Source of the DNA: an uncultured Alistipes sp.
Lineage (GTDB): Bacteria > Bacteroidota > Bacteroidia > Bacteroidales > Rikenellaceae
Reading direction: 5' to 3'
Assembly (NCBI GenBank): GCA_944322375.1
Contig: CALUOX010000010.1
Location: 1-43,355 of the forward strand
DNA length: 43,355 nt
Position numbers and translations under genes: made by a program. Numbering within the stretch: the first letter of the stretch is position 1; the number at the start of each line of letters is the position of its first letter. The notes below the pieces were generated by a model. That model saw nothing but the letters and a program-made list of their open reading frames with translations. It did no database searches and had not been told where the DNA came from. Positions 23,929 to 32,974 of the stretch are shown here, in pieces.

Positions 23929-25257
23929 TCATTCGATGACGGAGATGGAGAAGGTGCCTTTCAGGCGAGTCGAACCGCCGCCGCCCGTCGTGATGGTATT
24001 GTTGGCCGTCACACGGACATTCGCACATACACGGTAGCGCACATAGAGCATGCCCGACGTTACATCGACCTTAACCGGGAAGTCATAGGAGAAATAACCC
24101 GTTCCTTCTCCCTCATAATCCATATTGTCATATACACGGATATGATAGGTGACATCTGTATTGTTAAACTGTTCGGTTTTGGCACCGGCTGCGGGATACC
24201 ACGTCTGGCCGTCGGCCGAGTACTCGATCAGGAAGAATCCGGCCGAAGAGCCCGAACCGCCGATGCTGCCCGTGCAGTTGATCGTCTTGCCCGCCGTAAG
24301 GTACTTGACGGGAACGGTCAGCAACCAGTAGTCATCGACATACAACCCCTTGACATAGGCATGGCCGTCGTTGTAGCCCCAGCTGTTGAGTGCCGCCGAC
24401 GTCTTGCCCACAGCTTCGACGAGCGTGATCGTACCGCTGCCCGTATCGGCATTGAGCGTATGTTTGTCGGTCGTCCAGTCGGGCTGACGCTCCTGCAGGG
24501 CCGCCTTGTCGTCGGCCGTACCCTTTCCGTGGCAGAACTCCCATGCGACCGGCAGCCCCTCGACCGGCATCTCGTCGGCAGAATAGACCTTGGCGCGTAC
24601 CTCGCCGATCGGTTCACCGTCGACACTCACGGCAAAGGTCGCATAACCGGGCTGTGTCGGCGTACCCGTAATGTCGAGTGCCAGCGTGGCGCCGCCGTTC
24701 GCCAGTTCGAACGACGCATCGGCAACCGACAAACCGGCACAGTCACCGCCCAACGTACATTTCGCCGTAACCGTCTCGTCTCCATACGCATTCGAGTAGG
24801 TAAAACAGAGCCGCGCCGACGACGCCTCCTGTTCAATCAGATTGCCCTCGACGGTCGGCGTCCCGTAGATGATCTTTCCATCGGCCTGCGTCACCGTAAT
24901 GGGATACTGTTCGCCGGCACATTCGAGATAGATCGTCGCCGTCCGCTCCGCCGAACGGTTGTGCGTGGCCGAGACGGTGATCCATTCGAATTCGCCCGTA
25001 CCGACTCCCTCGGAAGGGGTTGTCGAGAGCCATTGCGCATCGTCGGGAATGACCGACCGCCACGCCCCGTTGCACCGCAGCGTAATACGCTGCGAAGAGG
25101 CCAGATTGCTCGAAAACTGGATGGTATCCGTCTCCCGCACAAGGAAATACTCCTCATCGTTGTTGCATCCCGTGGCCGCGAGCAGGCCGCCAACGGTCAA
25201 CATCATAAGCAAACTTCTCATTCTCAGAGTTTTCATATCTCTTATCCTGTTTTTCAT
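23929..25257 (-). CDS. BACON-domain lipoprotein, SusE-position surface glycan-binding protein
   Basis: This is a 442-residue lipoprotein with lipobox AATGC and acidic mature start CNNDEEYF, consistent with surface export. Residues of about 45-125 look like one BACON-type Ig domain (ITLRCNGAWRSVIPDDAQWL, then ITVSATHNRSAERTATIYLE and YPITVTQADG). A second beta domain follows, and residues of about 230-440 resemble a carbohydrate-binding jelly roll (WEFCHGKGTADD, AGFFLIEYSADGQTWYP, YVRYRVCANVRV). Its place after SusD (15-base gap) is that of surface glycan-binding proteins. The ligand is unknown, as no enzyme is encoded in this locus. A start 7 codons in (25236, MKTLRMRSLL) is equally possible. 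Confidence 0.7.
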   Translation of the reverse strand: MKNRIRDMKTLRMRSLLMMLTVGGLLAATGCNNDEEYFLVRETDTIQFSSNLASSQRITLRCNGAWRSVIPDDAQWLSTTPSEGVGTGEFEWITVSATHNRSAERTATIYLECAGEQYPITVTQADGKIIYGTPTVEGNLIEQEASSARLCFTYSNAYGDETVTAKCTLGGDCAGLSVADASFELANGGATLALDITGTPTQPGYATFAVSVDGEPIGEVRAKVYSADEMPVEGLPVAWEFCHGKGTADDKAALQERQPDWTTDKHTLNADTGSGTITLVEAVGKTSAALNSWGYNDGHAYVKGLYVDDYWLLTVPVKYLTAGKTINCTGSIGGSGSSAGFFLIEYSADGQTWYPAAGAKTEQFNNTDVTYHIRVYDNMDYEGEGTGYFSYDFPVKVDVTSGMLYVRYRVCANVRVTANNTITTGGGGSTRLKGTFSISVIE

Positions 25258-25272
25258 CGTTTCAATCCGTTG

Positions 25273-27060
25273 TTATTTCTCCCAACCATGGTTCTGACCC
25301 AATGCGGGGTTGTCGTTCAGCGCCGTCGTCGGAACCGGCCGCACGTACTTCTTGTCGTCCCACTTGCGGGTCATCTGGATATAGCAGTTGATGTATCCGC
25401 TGTCGCCGTCGGTCAGCGAAAAGTCATTGCCCAGCACCCGATAGGTGATCCCGCTCTGCGGACGCTCCGGCTCCTCGCGGACGAAGCAGATGTCGCCCGT
25501 ACCGTCGCCGTTCATGTCATAGACCTTGCCCAACTCGCCGACATAGACCCCATACCAGGGACGTTCGAGCAATTCACCCATCGCCCAGCGCATGTCGTCG
25601 TCCCAACGCACGTTCTCCAGCAGCAGCTCGATGCCGCGCTCGCGGCGGATCTCAAGCAGCGCATTGTCCGTAATCGTATTGAGGAAGTAGTCGATCATGT
25701 AGGGATCGGCCACAGCCGGCATCGTTCCATCCACTCCGGCGCGCTCGCGCAACGGCTTGATCGTCTCGTTCCAGATCGTCTCGTCGAACTCGCCCAGCTC
25801 GCACTTCGCCTCGGCATAGGTCAGCAAGATCTCGGCGTAACGAATGATCGGTATCGACGTCGGACACGGCGACGTGTTGCTGTCGTAACCCGTATCGTCG
25901 ATCACCCACTTGATCGGATGATAACCCGTCACGCAATAGCCGAAATCGGGAGCATACGGCGTATCCACGCCATTGTTTTTGCGCGTGTAGCCCGGATAAC
26001 GGATGCTCTGCATCAGACGATAATCGCGGTTGGTGAACTCATCGACGAACTCCGTCTTCTCATATCCCGCCTTGTCCGTGAACCGCGTACCGTCGAGATT
26101 GAGGTAGGTGTTGACAAACTGTTTGGTCAACGAGTAACTGCCGTACTGCTGTACGATGAAATAGGAGTTGAGACTGTGCACGGCATTCAGCTCGGCGTTG
26201 TAGGCCCGCGCCCAGATCACCTCCTGCGTATAGACGCTCTCGCTGGTGAAGAGCTTGCGGTATTGCGTCGTGACGTTCGCCGGATCCGAGACCAGCGAAT
26301 ACTTGCCGCTCTGCATCAACGTGTAGCACGCATCGGCCGCAGCACGGAGATAGATCTCCGATTCATCGGCCGTCCACGGTGCTCCCGTCGAGGGATCCGT
26401 CGCGTGGTATTTCCGGAAGGTTCCCTCGTAGAGGCAGATACGCGCCTTGAGCGCCAGGGCCGTATAGGTCGTGATCTGTACCGAATTTACCTCCAGTGCA
26501 GCGTTCGAAATGCAATGGGTGCAGGCGTAATCGAGATCCTCGAGCACCTTCCGCATGACAAACTCCCGGCTGTCGCGCGGCTTGTAGAGAGCATCTCGGT
26601 CATTCGAATCGATCGTCTTGTCATACCAAGGAACCGCACCGAAAGTCTTGACCTTGTTCCAGTAGAAATAGGCCCGCCAGAAACGCGCTACACCTTCGTA
26701 ATGGTTGAGCATCGACTCGCTGACGGCCGCACGCCGGAAATTGTCGAGAAAATAGTTGATGTTGCGCAGATCGTCCCAGTTGCCCGTTGACCAGCCCGAC
26801 TGGTCATCCGCATCGTAGTTGTCGGTGAGGAACTGGTATTCGCCGCGCCAGGCCATGCAGTCGGCATGCGCATCGCCCGTCGCAACCGAGACGGCCGTCG
26901 GAATCATCGTCTGCAGGAATCCGTTGACGTAGGTCACCAGATCGGTTTCGTTGCGGAAGTAGCTCGGTGCATCGACCTTGTTCGGATCCTCCTTCGAAAG
27001 AAAATCCTCGCAGGATGCAAGTACCGCAACGCCGGCCAATAACAAAAATATCTTTTTCAT
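25273..27060 (-). CDS. SusD/RagB-family lipoprotein of the sigma/FecR-controlled locus
   Basis: The ATG at 27060 (MKKIFLLLAGVAVLASC) gives 595 residues and a standard lipobox; a GTG three codons earlier is less likely. The mature N-terminus CEDFLSKEDPNKVDAPSYF is typical of RagB/SusD. Further family segments are NYFLDNFRR, RFWRAYFYWNKVKTFGAVPW, ALKARICLYEGTF, IPIIRYAEILLTYAEAKCEL and LLEIRRERGIELLLENVRWD. It differs strongly in sequence from the SusD at 8890-10443, so it is not a recent duplicate. It follows its SusC partner by 21 bases. Surface capture of an unidentified glycan or glycoconjugate is inferred. Confidence 0.93.
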   Translation of the reverse strand: MKKIFLLLAGVAVLASCEDFLSKEDPNKVDAPSYFRNETDLVTYVNGFLQTMIPTAVSVATGDAHADCMAWRGEYQFLTDNYDADDQSGWSTGNWDDLRNINYFLDNFRRAAVSESMLNHYEGVARFWRAYFYWNKVKTFGAVPWYDKTIDSNDRDALYKPRDSREFVMRKVLEDLDYACTHCISNAALEVNSVQITTYTALALKARICLYEGTFRKYHATDPSTGAPWTADESEIYLRAAADACYTLMQSGKYSLVSDPANVTTQYRKLFTSESVYTQEVIWARAYNAELNAVHSLNSYFIVQQYGSYSLTKQFVNTYLNLDGTRFTDKAGYEKTEFVDEFTNRDYRLMQSIRYPGYTRKNNGVDTPYAPDFGYCVTGYHPIKWVIDDTGYDSNTSPCPTSIPIIRYAEILLTYAEAKCELGEFDETIWNETIKPLRERAGVDGTMPAVADPYMIDYFLNTITDNALLEIRRERGIELLLENVRWDDDMRWAMGELLERPWYGVYVGELGKVYDMNGDGTGDICFVREEPERPQSGITYRVLGNDFSLTDGDSGYINCYIQMTRKWDDKKYVRPVPTTALNDNPALGQNHGWEK

Positions 27061-27081
27061 TTTGTTCACAGGTTTTGAAGA

Positions 27082-30000
27082 TTAGAAGGTAAGGTTGATG
27101 CCCAGCGTCACGGTGCGCAGCATCGGGTAGCTGTAACCGTCGCCTTCCGATGTGCGGAAATCCGAATCGCCCGAATTGATCACTTCGGGATCGTAGTTGT
27201 CACAATGTTCGAACATCGGCGACCAGGTCCACAGATTCTCGCCCGACAGCCAAACCTTCAACCCCTTGACATGGATCTTCCGGCATATCCGGTCCGAGAA
27301 GGTATAGTCGAGCGTGATGTTCTTCAGACGGATGTAGGCCACATTCTGCATGTAACGGTCGTTGGCAATACCCAACGGACGGTTGACCGACTCCTGATGG
27401 GTCTGGTAGGTCGTATAGCGCGGCCAGTAGGCCGTATCCCAGTTGTCCAGCTCCTCGCGATAGACCTTGTCGCCCGTATGCTGCTTGAGCATGTAGCCGA
27501 ACGGGCGGTTGTACTGGCCCCAGAAATAGCCCGAATCGTAACGCGGATACCAGTCTTTCCGGCCTACGCCCTGCCAGAAGGTCGAAAGTCCGATTCCGTT
27601 CCAGTTGAATCCCAGATTGAATCCGAAGCTGTATCGCGGCGTCTCGTTGCCGATGACGGTCAGATCACCCGGATCATCCACCGTATAGGCCCCCCGATCG
27701 ATCTTGCCGTCCTGATTCAGGTCGGCGAACTTCACCTGTCCCGGACGTGTCACCTTGTCGAGGGTCTGCAGGAACGACTGCGTGGCGTGCGAGTCGATGT
27801 CATCCTGATCGCGGAAAAGACCCTCGACACGGTAACCCCAGATCTCGCCCAACTCCTGTCCTTCGTAATAGTCGCCCAGCGCATTGGTCGGATTGATGTA
27901 CTCGGTCACCCAGGTGCGGGCATCCCAGACCATCGCCTTGACATTGTAGCTGAAGGCCTTGCCGCCCAACTCGAAGCTGTCGCGCCAGCCGACCGAGAGT
28001 TCCCAGCCGTCGGTCTTGAGCGAGGCGTTGTTGCCTTTGGGCGCCGAGGTGCCATATACGGCCGGCAGGCTCACGCCGACGGTGTACATGTCGGTCGTGT
28101 AGCGGCGGTACCAGTCGAAGCCCACCGTCAGGCGGTTCCGGAACAGATCCATGTCGAACCCGACGTCATACGTCGTCGAAGTCTCCCACGTCAGCGACAG
28201 CGGGATGGCTCCCGGCGCCGTCGTGTAGGTCCCCAGCGAATTGCCGATGACGACCGTCGTCGTCTTCAGCTGCATGTAGTCGATGTATTTGTAGGGATCG
28301 ATGTTCCCGTTGCCCATCGAACCGGCCGACAGCCGGATCTTGAAGTTGTCGAGCCAGTTGCGCGACCAATCCATGAACTTCTCTTCCGACAGCCGCCAGG
28401 CGACCGATGCCGAGGGGAAGAAACCCCACTTCGAATTCTCCGGGAACTTCGACGACCCGTCGTAGCGGCTGCTGAACTCGGCAAGATACTTGCCCTTGTA
28501 GCTGTAGTTGGCACGGAAGAAGACACCCACATAGCTCCAGTCATAGCCCGCCGCAACCGGATCGTTCGACAGACCGTCCATCAATCCGAAACTCGGTTTG
28601 GTCGGAATGGTCAACCCTTCGCGCTTGACGGTCAGCGTCCGGTAGCTCTTCGTTTCGAGATTCCACCCCGCCAGCAGTTTGAGCGAATGATTGTCGCCAA
28701 GCCGGGGCGTATATTCGGCATAGATGTTGCTCGACAGGTAATCCGTATCATAACGCACGTTCTCCAGCGTGCTGCCCTGACTTTCATTGACCGTGATGGT
28801 CGATTCCGGACCCCGGTAACCCGTGTACATGTTCGTTACGCGCTCCCGCTTGTTGCGCGACAGCAGATAGGAAAGGTCGCCGGAGAGTTTCAGCACGTCC
28901 TTTACCACGTCGATCTCGATCCCCAACTTGTCCTTCATCGTGAACTTGTTCTCCTGCTGATAGCTCGTCCCCTCGGCGAAACCGGCATAACCGTTCAGCA
29001 CGGCGGCATAGGTCCATGTCCCGTCGGGATTCGTGATGGGATTGATCGGCTGGCCGCCGTGTTCGATCATGCGCTGCGGAAGCTGCAGACTGTAATAGAG
29101 CATCGGCTGGTGGTAGTCCACCGACGTAAAATCCATGTTGTTGCTCAGACGCAGCCACGGCCGGATGCGCACATTCCCCTTGGCCCGCACGTTGTACTGC
29201 CTGTAACGCTCGTCGCCCACACGGTAGATGCCGTCCTGGTCGTAAAAGCGGCCCGAAACATAATAATCGGCATTCTGACCGCCGCCCGACACGCTGATAT
29301 TGTGTTCGTGCGAATAGTTGAAGTCCTTGTAGAAGGCATCCGTCCAGTCCGTATTGGCGAAGTATTCATACTGACCCTTGTCGTTGATCCGCACCCGTTC
29401 GAGCGACGGATCCGTACTGCGACGCGCCAGCTCCCTGTACCAGCTGTCCGAATAGGGTGCAATGTTGTTGATATAGGAGGGCAGCGGATTCGATCCGTTG
29501 TAATAGCCGTTCCATGCATTGACATACCCGGTCGTCCACTCGTAACCGTCCGTTACCAGTTGCGGCCTGATCGTCCGGCTGTGCAGCGAGAAGCTGCCGT
29601 TGTAGGTCACCTTCGTCTCCCCCGCCTCGGCCGACTTCGTCGTCACGAGGATGACGCCGAAAGCGCCCCGCGCTCCGTAAATCGCGGCCGACGAGGCATC
29701 CTTGAGCACCGAAACGCTCGCAATATCCTGCGGATTGACCGTCTCCAGATCGCCCTCGACACCGTCAATCAGCACCAGCGCACCTCCACCCGAACCGATC
29801 GAGCCCTGACCGCGCACGTTGATCGTCGCGGCACGCGACGGCTTGCCGTCCCGCAACGTGATATTGAGGTTGGGAATGGCCCCCTGCAACGAACGCGAGA
29901 TACTCGGATTGGAGCGCTCCGAGAATTGCCGGCTGTCCACCTGATCGACGGCCCCGACCAGATCCCGACGCTTGACGGTGCCGTAGCCCACCACCACAAT

Positions 30001-30645
30001 CTCGTCCAGCATCTGTTTGTTCTCGGCCATCACCACGTCTATGCGCGTCTGCGTACCCACGCGGCGCGAAACGGAGGTATAGCCCACATAGGAGAATTCA
30101 AGCGTGTCGTCGTCCGAAACGTCGATCGAATAGGTGCCGTCAATGCCCGTCGAGACGCCGGTCGTGGTGTTCTTCACCACCACGTTCACGCCTACCAGCG
30201 GATTGCCCTGCTCATCGACCACACGGCCCGAGACCGTCGGCCTGCGAACCGCCGTGGCCGACGGCTTCTGAACCGACGTCGCGGAGGCCGTCTCCGGCAG
30301 AGCCGTAAGCGCCACGACACGATCCTTGATCTTCCAGGTTATCCCCGAATCGCGGAATACCGCATTGAGCATCTCTTCGAGCGTAGCGTCCTCGCTCTCC
30401 ACCTTCACATCGGCAAGAATTCGATTGCCGAGCGTCGTCTCATACGAGAACGACACGCCCGTTTGTTCGGTAAAGGCCGTTACGACCTCCCGCAACGTTG
30501 CATTGTGCAACGACAGATTCAGTCCCAGACGCTGCGCGGAAAAAGCATCGCCCGCAGCACCGGACGACAGCAGCGGAACCGCCGACAACCCGATGCACAA
30601 CAACGTCCGACACCATCTCTTCAAATGGAGTTTGATTTGTTTCAT
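27082..30645 (-). CDS. SusC-family TonB-dependent transducer with STN domain
   Basis: This 1187-residue outer-membrane protein has a signal peptide, then an STN domain at about 40-115 (LHNATLREVVTAFTEQTGVS, TLEEMLNAVF). A carboxypeptidase regulatory-like domain follows at about 138-210 (VSGRVVDEQGNPLVGVNVVV). The plug contains VVVGYGTVKRRDLVGAVDQ, INVRGQGSIGSGGGALVLID and VSVLKDASSAAIYGARGAFG. The barrel ends in TLGINLTF. The STN domain is the periplasmic signalling part that contacts FecR-type anti-sigma factors. Since fecR and the ECF sigma gene lie directly upstream on the same strand, the transporter very likely senses its own substrate and induces the locus. No polysaccharide-degrading enzyme accompanies it. 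Confidence 0.95.
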   Translation of the reverse strand: MKQIKLHLKRWCRTLLCIGLSAVPLLSSGAAGDAFSAQRLGLNLSLHNATLREVVTAFTEQTGVSFSYETTLGNRILADVKVESEDATLEEMLNAVFRDSGITWKIKDRVVALTALPETASATSVQKPSATAVRRPTVSGRVVDEQGNPLVGVNVVVKNTTTGVSTGIDGTYSIDVSDDDTLEFSYVGYTSVSRRVGTQTRIDVVMAENKQMLDEIVVVGYGTVKRRDLVGAVDQVDSRQFSERSNPSISRSLQGAIPNLNITLRDGKPSRAATINVRGQGSIGSGGGALVLIDGVEGDLETVNPQDIASVSVLKDASSAAIYGARGAFGVILVTTKSAEAGETKVTYNGSFSLHSRTIRPQLVTDGYEWTTGYVNAWNGYYNGSNPLPSYINNIAPYSDSWYRELARRSTDPSLERVRINDKGQYEYFANTDWTDAFYKDFNYSHEHNISVSGGGQNADYYVSGRFYDQDGIYRVGDERYRQYNVRAKGNVRIRPWLRLSNNMDFTSVDYHQPMLYYSLQLPQRMIEHGGQPINPITNPDGTWTYAAVLNGYAGFAEGTSYQQENKFTMKDKLGIEIDVVKDVLKLSGDLSYLLSRNKRERVTNMYTGYRGPESTITVNESQGSTLENVRYDTDYLSSNIYAEYTPRLGDNHSLKLLAGWNLETKSYRTLTVKREGLTIPTKPSFGLMDGLSNDPVAAGYDWSYVGVFFRANYSYKGKYLAEFSSRYDGSSKFPENSKWGFFPSASVAWRLSEEKFMDWSRNWLDNFKIRLSAGSMGNGNIDPYKYIDYMQLKTTTVVIGNSLGTYTTAPGAIPLSLTWETSTTYDVGFDMDLFRNRLTVGFDWYRRYTTDMYTVGVSLPAVYGTSAPKGNNASLKTDGWELSVGWRDSFELGGKAFSYNVKAMVWDARTWVTEYINPTNALGDYYEGQELGEIWGYRVEGLFRDQDDIDSHATQSFLQTLDKVTRPGQVKFADLNQDGKIDRGAYTVDDPGDLTVIGNETPRYSFGFNLGFNWNGIGLSTFWQGVGRKDWYPRYDSGYFWGQYNRPFGYMLKQHTGDKVYREELDNWDTAYWPRYTTYQTHQESVNRPLGIANDRYMQNVAYIRLKNITLDYTFSDRICRKIHVKGLKVWLSGENLWTWSPMFEHCDNYDPEVINSGDSDFRTSEGDGYSYPMLRTVTLGINLTF

Positions 30646-30716
30646 GGATGATTAGTAATTAGGTTTCTTCATTATGTCAAAGTCCGTCAGGTGACCATTC
30701 CCGCCGATCCGGAGTC

Positions 30717-30743
30717 CGTGCGGCGGAATCAATCCGCCGCACG
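30717..30743 (-). other. Perfect 11-bp hairpin between fecR and susC
   Basis: CGTGCGGCGGA (30717-30727) and TCCGCCGCACG (30733-30743) form a perfect stem with a 5-base loop, 20 bases after the fecR stop and about 70 bases before the susC start. No T tract follows on the minus strand, so it is more likely an attenuator, RNA-stability element or processing site than a full terminator. Confidence 0.65.
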
Positions 30744-30762
30744 ATACCGGATACCGCCCGAA

Positions 30763-31803
30763 TCAATCGGAGACCCCTCCCCCGCCGACCTCGAAACGGA
30801 TGCCGGAGATGAACTGCAGCAATTCGACGACATCCTCTACGGGCGAATCTTTCTGGAAACTGAAGTTATAGCGAACATCGGGGATCCGCTCCCCTGCGGC
30901 AACCTCCAGCTCGATGCCGTAAACCGACTCGATGCGGGCCTCGATCTGGGCAAGCGTGGCATTGTCGAGCGTGATGATCCCGTAGTGCAAGGCAAGATGA
31001 TCCCCTACCGGCACTTCGTTGATCTCCAGCTGCTCGCTTGTCGCATTATAAACGGCCCGCTGTCCCGGATGCAGGCGGATCAGATTGCCCCCGTCCGCAC
31101 GCTGCAGCGACACGGCCCCTTCGGCCAACGTCGCTTCGGCACAGGGATCATCCCGCCATGAACGGACACTGAAAACCGTTCCCAGCACACGGACCCGCAG
31201 ATTCGGCGTGACGACATCGAACGGATGACGGGCATCGTGCGCCACATCGAAGTAGGCTTCTCCATCCAGACGGACCCGACGTTTGTCAGCACGGAACTTC
31301 TCCGTATAGGAGAGGGTCGTTCCGGGTGTAAGCCAGATATCCGTTCCGTCGGGCATCGCTACATGCAGGATCGTCGTATCGGCATTGAAATGGACGATCG
31401 ACTCCGGCGCCAGCACCACACGCCATGTGAACAGCCCGCTCATAAGGATGAAAAGGACAACCGCCGCCACGCGCAGCATCGGCCGAAACGATACAAGCCG
31501 CCTGCGAGGAGAGACTTGATTCGCACCTCCGGCATGCGGCTGATCGGCCTCCTGCGACAGGGCATCCAGCCGTGCGTTGAGTCGGTTGAGCGACCGGACG
31601 AAGCGTTGCGGAGCATAGTTTGCGGCCCGTCCGTTTGCAAAGCGCTGCCAGACGGCGTGCAGTTCGGCAAACTCCCGACGGTTCGCGTCGCTCGCGTCGA
31701 GCCACGCCAGCAGAGCCTGCTCCTCCTCGGGAGTGGCCGTTGCATTGAAATAGGACCAGATGATCCGTTCATCGATTTGGATGGGGGTGTCGTTCTGTTT
31801 CAC
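30763..31803 (-). CDS. FecR-family anti-sigma factor
   Basis: This 346-residue protein starts at a GTG codon (31801-31803). Residues 1-100 are the cytoplasmic anti-sigma part (WSYFNATATPEEEQALLAWL, NRREFAELHAVWQRF). One transmembrane helix lies at about 108-128 (RVAAVVLFILMSGLFTWRVV). The periplasmic FecR domain spans about 137-235 (HVAMPDGTDIWLTPGTTLSY, LDGEAYFDVAHDARHPFDV). A C-terminal STN-like/DUF4974 domain follows (HYGIITLDNATLAQIEARIE, YNFSFQKDSPVEDVVELL). It holds the adjacent ECF sigma factor until the STN domain of the downstream SusC signals substrate. The gene is separated from the sigma gene by 229 bases and bracketed by two hairpins, which is looser spacing than usual. Confidence 0.93.
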   Translation of the reverse strand: MKQNDTPIQIDERIIWSYFNATATPEEEQALLAWLDASDANRREFAELHAVWQRFANGRAANYAPQRFVRSLNRLNARLDALSQEADQPHAGGANQVSPRRRLVSFRPMLRVAAVVLFILMSGLFTWRVVLAPESIVHFNADTTILHVAMPDGTDIWLTPGTTLSYTEKFRADKRRVRLDGEAYFDVAHDARHPFDVVTPNLRVRVLGTVFSVRSWRDDPCAEATLAEGAVSLQRADGGNLIRLHPGQRAVYNATSEQLEINEVPVGDHLALHYGIITLDNATLAQIEARIESVYGIELEVAAGERIPDVRYNFSFQKDSPVEDVVELLQFISGIRFEVGGGGVSD

Positions 31804-31951
31804 GATTCGATCTGTATTGGGATTCTACCTTACATACACATCACAAGAGAAAAGCACCTAAGGGCAACCGTGTTTTTTTGCAGAAGGCGGTTCGCACCGG
31901 CATCCGCAGCGGAGTCTCACGGACACACACCGCACCGGACAGGTCACGATG

Positions 31952-31974
31952 CGGCCCGACCGGCCGGCGGGCCG
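31952..31974 (-). other. GC-rich hairpin between the ECF sigma gene and fecR
   Basis: CGGCCCG (31952-31958) pairs with CGGGCCG (31968-31974); the 9-base interior holds CCGGCCGG, itself a palindrome. It lies in the 229-base gap 31804-32032, where I see no gene and no clear TAnnTTTG promoter. It could lower fecR expression relative to sigma. Confidence 0.5.
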
Positions 31975-32032
31975 ATGCCGCAGCGAACGGGAACCCGCTC
32001 CGCAGCCAATCGACAGAAAATGAAATACGGCG

Positions 32033-32632
32033 TTAGCGGCCCAAGAAATAGACCGCCACGACAAGAAGCATCTTCAGATGCCCTAACTTGCTGCGCAAAA
32101 ATCGCAATGCGTTGTTGATATGGTTTTCGACCGTCGAAACGCTGATGCCCAGACGCTCGCCGATTTCCCGATTCGAAAGGCCCTCGTAATGACTCATCCG
32201 AAAGACTTCGCGGCATTTGGGCGGCAACATCTCGACAACAGCATCGAGCTCCTCGGCCAACTGACGGGAATAGAGCCGCCGGATGATTTCGCTTTTATCG
32301 GGATCGTAGCAGGCATAGCAGCTCTCTTCGATCTGCTGCGCCACCCGCGAACGGTACGTCACAGCATAGGAATTCGCACGCAGGACATTGAGCGACGCCC
32401 GATAGACGGCACGCAGCAGATAGCTGCGCAACGACCCGTCGCCTCGCAATTTGTCGCGGCCGAGCCATACGCGGACAAATACCTCCTGCACCACATCCTC
32501 GGCACAACCGTCCCCGACGATCAGTCCGGCATAATTCACCAACGGCACCCAATAAAGGCCGTACAGCTCGTTGAAAGCCGCCCGATCGCCGTTCCGCACA
32601 CGCTCGATCAATACCGGTTCTTCTGCGTTCAT
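32033..32632 (-). CDS. ECF-type RNA polymerase sigma factor (Bacteroidetes FecI-like)
   Basis: I place the start at the ATG at 32632 (MNAEEPVLIERVRNGDRAAF), about 12 bases after the predicted transcription start. This gives 199 residues; longer in-frame starts fall upstream of the promoter. Region 2 is seen at about 15-60 (FNELYGLYWVPLVNYAG, EDVVQEVFVRVWLGRDKL) and region 4 at about 130-185 (LPPKCREVFRMSHYEGLSNR, EIGERLGISVSTVENHINNA). The hydrophobic tail MLLVVAVYFLGR is common in Bacteroidales members. It should direct transcription of the downstream susCD genes when FecR is triggered. Its target promoter motif could not be identified. It is divergent from the TonB receptor at 33314. Confidence 0.93.
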   Translation of the reverse strand: MNAEEPVLIERVRNGDRAAFNELYGLYWVPLVNYAGLIVGDGCAEDVVQEVFVRVWLGRDKLRGDGSLRSYLLRAVYRASLNVLRANSYAVTYRSRVAQQIEESCYACYDPDKSEIIRRLYSRQLAEELDAVVEMLPPKCREVFRMSHYEGLSNREIGERLGISVSTVENHINNALRFLRSKLGHLKMLLVVAVYFLGR

Positions 32633-32649
32633 CAGGGTCAAATTCCATA

Positions 32650-32680
32650 CAAAGATATAGGATTTCACCATATGCCGCAA
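32650..32680 (-). promoter_or_regulatory. Promoter of the ECF sigma gene
   Basis: Minus-strand TATCTTTG (complement of 32650-32657) is an exact -7 element. TTG (complement of 32678-32680) lies 20 bases upstream. The predicted start of transcription is about 32644, only 12 bases before the ATG, which fixes the choice of start codon. This is a housekeeping-type promoter, so basal sigma expression does not depend on the sigma itself. Confidence 0.7.
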
Positions 32681-32890
32681 CAGACGGCTGCAAAATCTTC
32701 TTCGCGGACGGCCGCAGCAGGCTATTCCGGCGCCACCGGTAAAACAACGGCCGGAACGCTCCATGCAGGACGGTTGCGACGATCGGGAAGCACTGCCGCA
32801 GGACGGAAGATCCGTTCCGGACAACACGTCATGCGATCCATCCGGCCTCTGTGCGGCACTCATATACCTTTCAGGAGGCCGTTATCAAGC

Positions 32891-32917
32891 TTTTTTACAT
32901 ATTTTTTATGCTTTTTT
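32891..32917 (+). promoter_or_regulatory. Three phased T6 tracts (predicted bent DNA) upstream of a plus-strand promoter
   Basis: T6 runs occupy 32891-32896, 32902-32907 and 32912-32917, with spacings of 11 and 10 bases, close to the helical repeat. Such phased A/T tracts are known to curve DNA and can act as UP-like elements. They end about 33 bases before the TATATTTG at 32951. Confidence 0.6.
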
Positions 32918-32950
32918 ATGTAACGTGTGTTCTGAATTGAAAATTTTTCA

Positions 32951-32974
32951 TATATTTGCCGATGGGTATTTTTG
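32951..32974 (+). promoter_or_regulatory. Tandem -7 elements, probable promoter of the TonB receptor group
   Basis: TATATTTG (32951-32958) and TATTTTTG (32967-32974) both fit TAnnTTTG on the plus strand. Neither has a good TTTG 19-20 bases upstream, which suggests dependence on an activator or on the bent upstream DNA. Transcription would start near 32965-32980, leaving a leader of some 330-350 bases before 33314. Confidence 0.5.

Noticed and set aside
27205..30651. Long plus-strand open frame of 1148 codons opposite the second susC gene
   Set aside because: It is fully antisense to a clear SusC/STN protein, is rich in Arg/His/Val/Ile and lacks any domain or signal. Long antisense frames are common in GC-rich genes.
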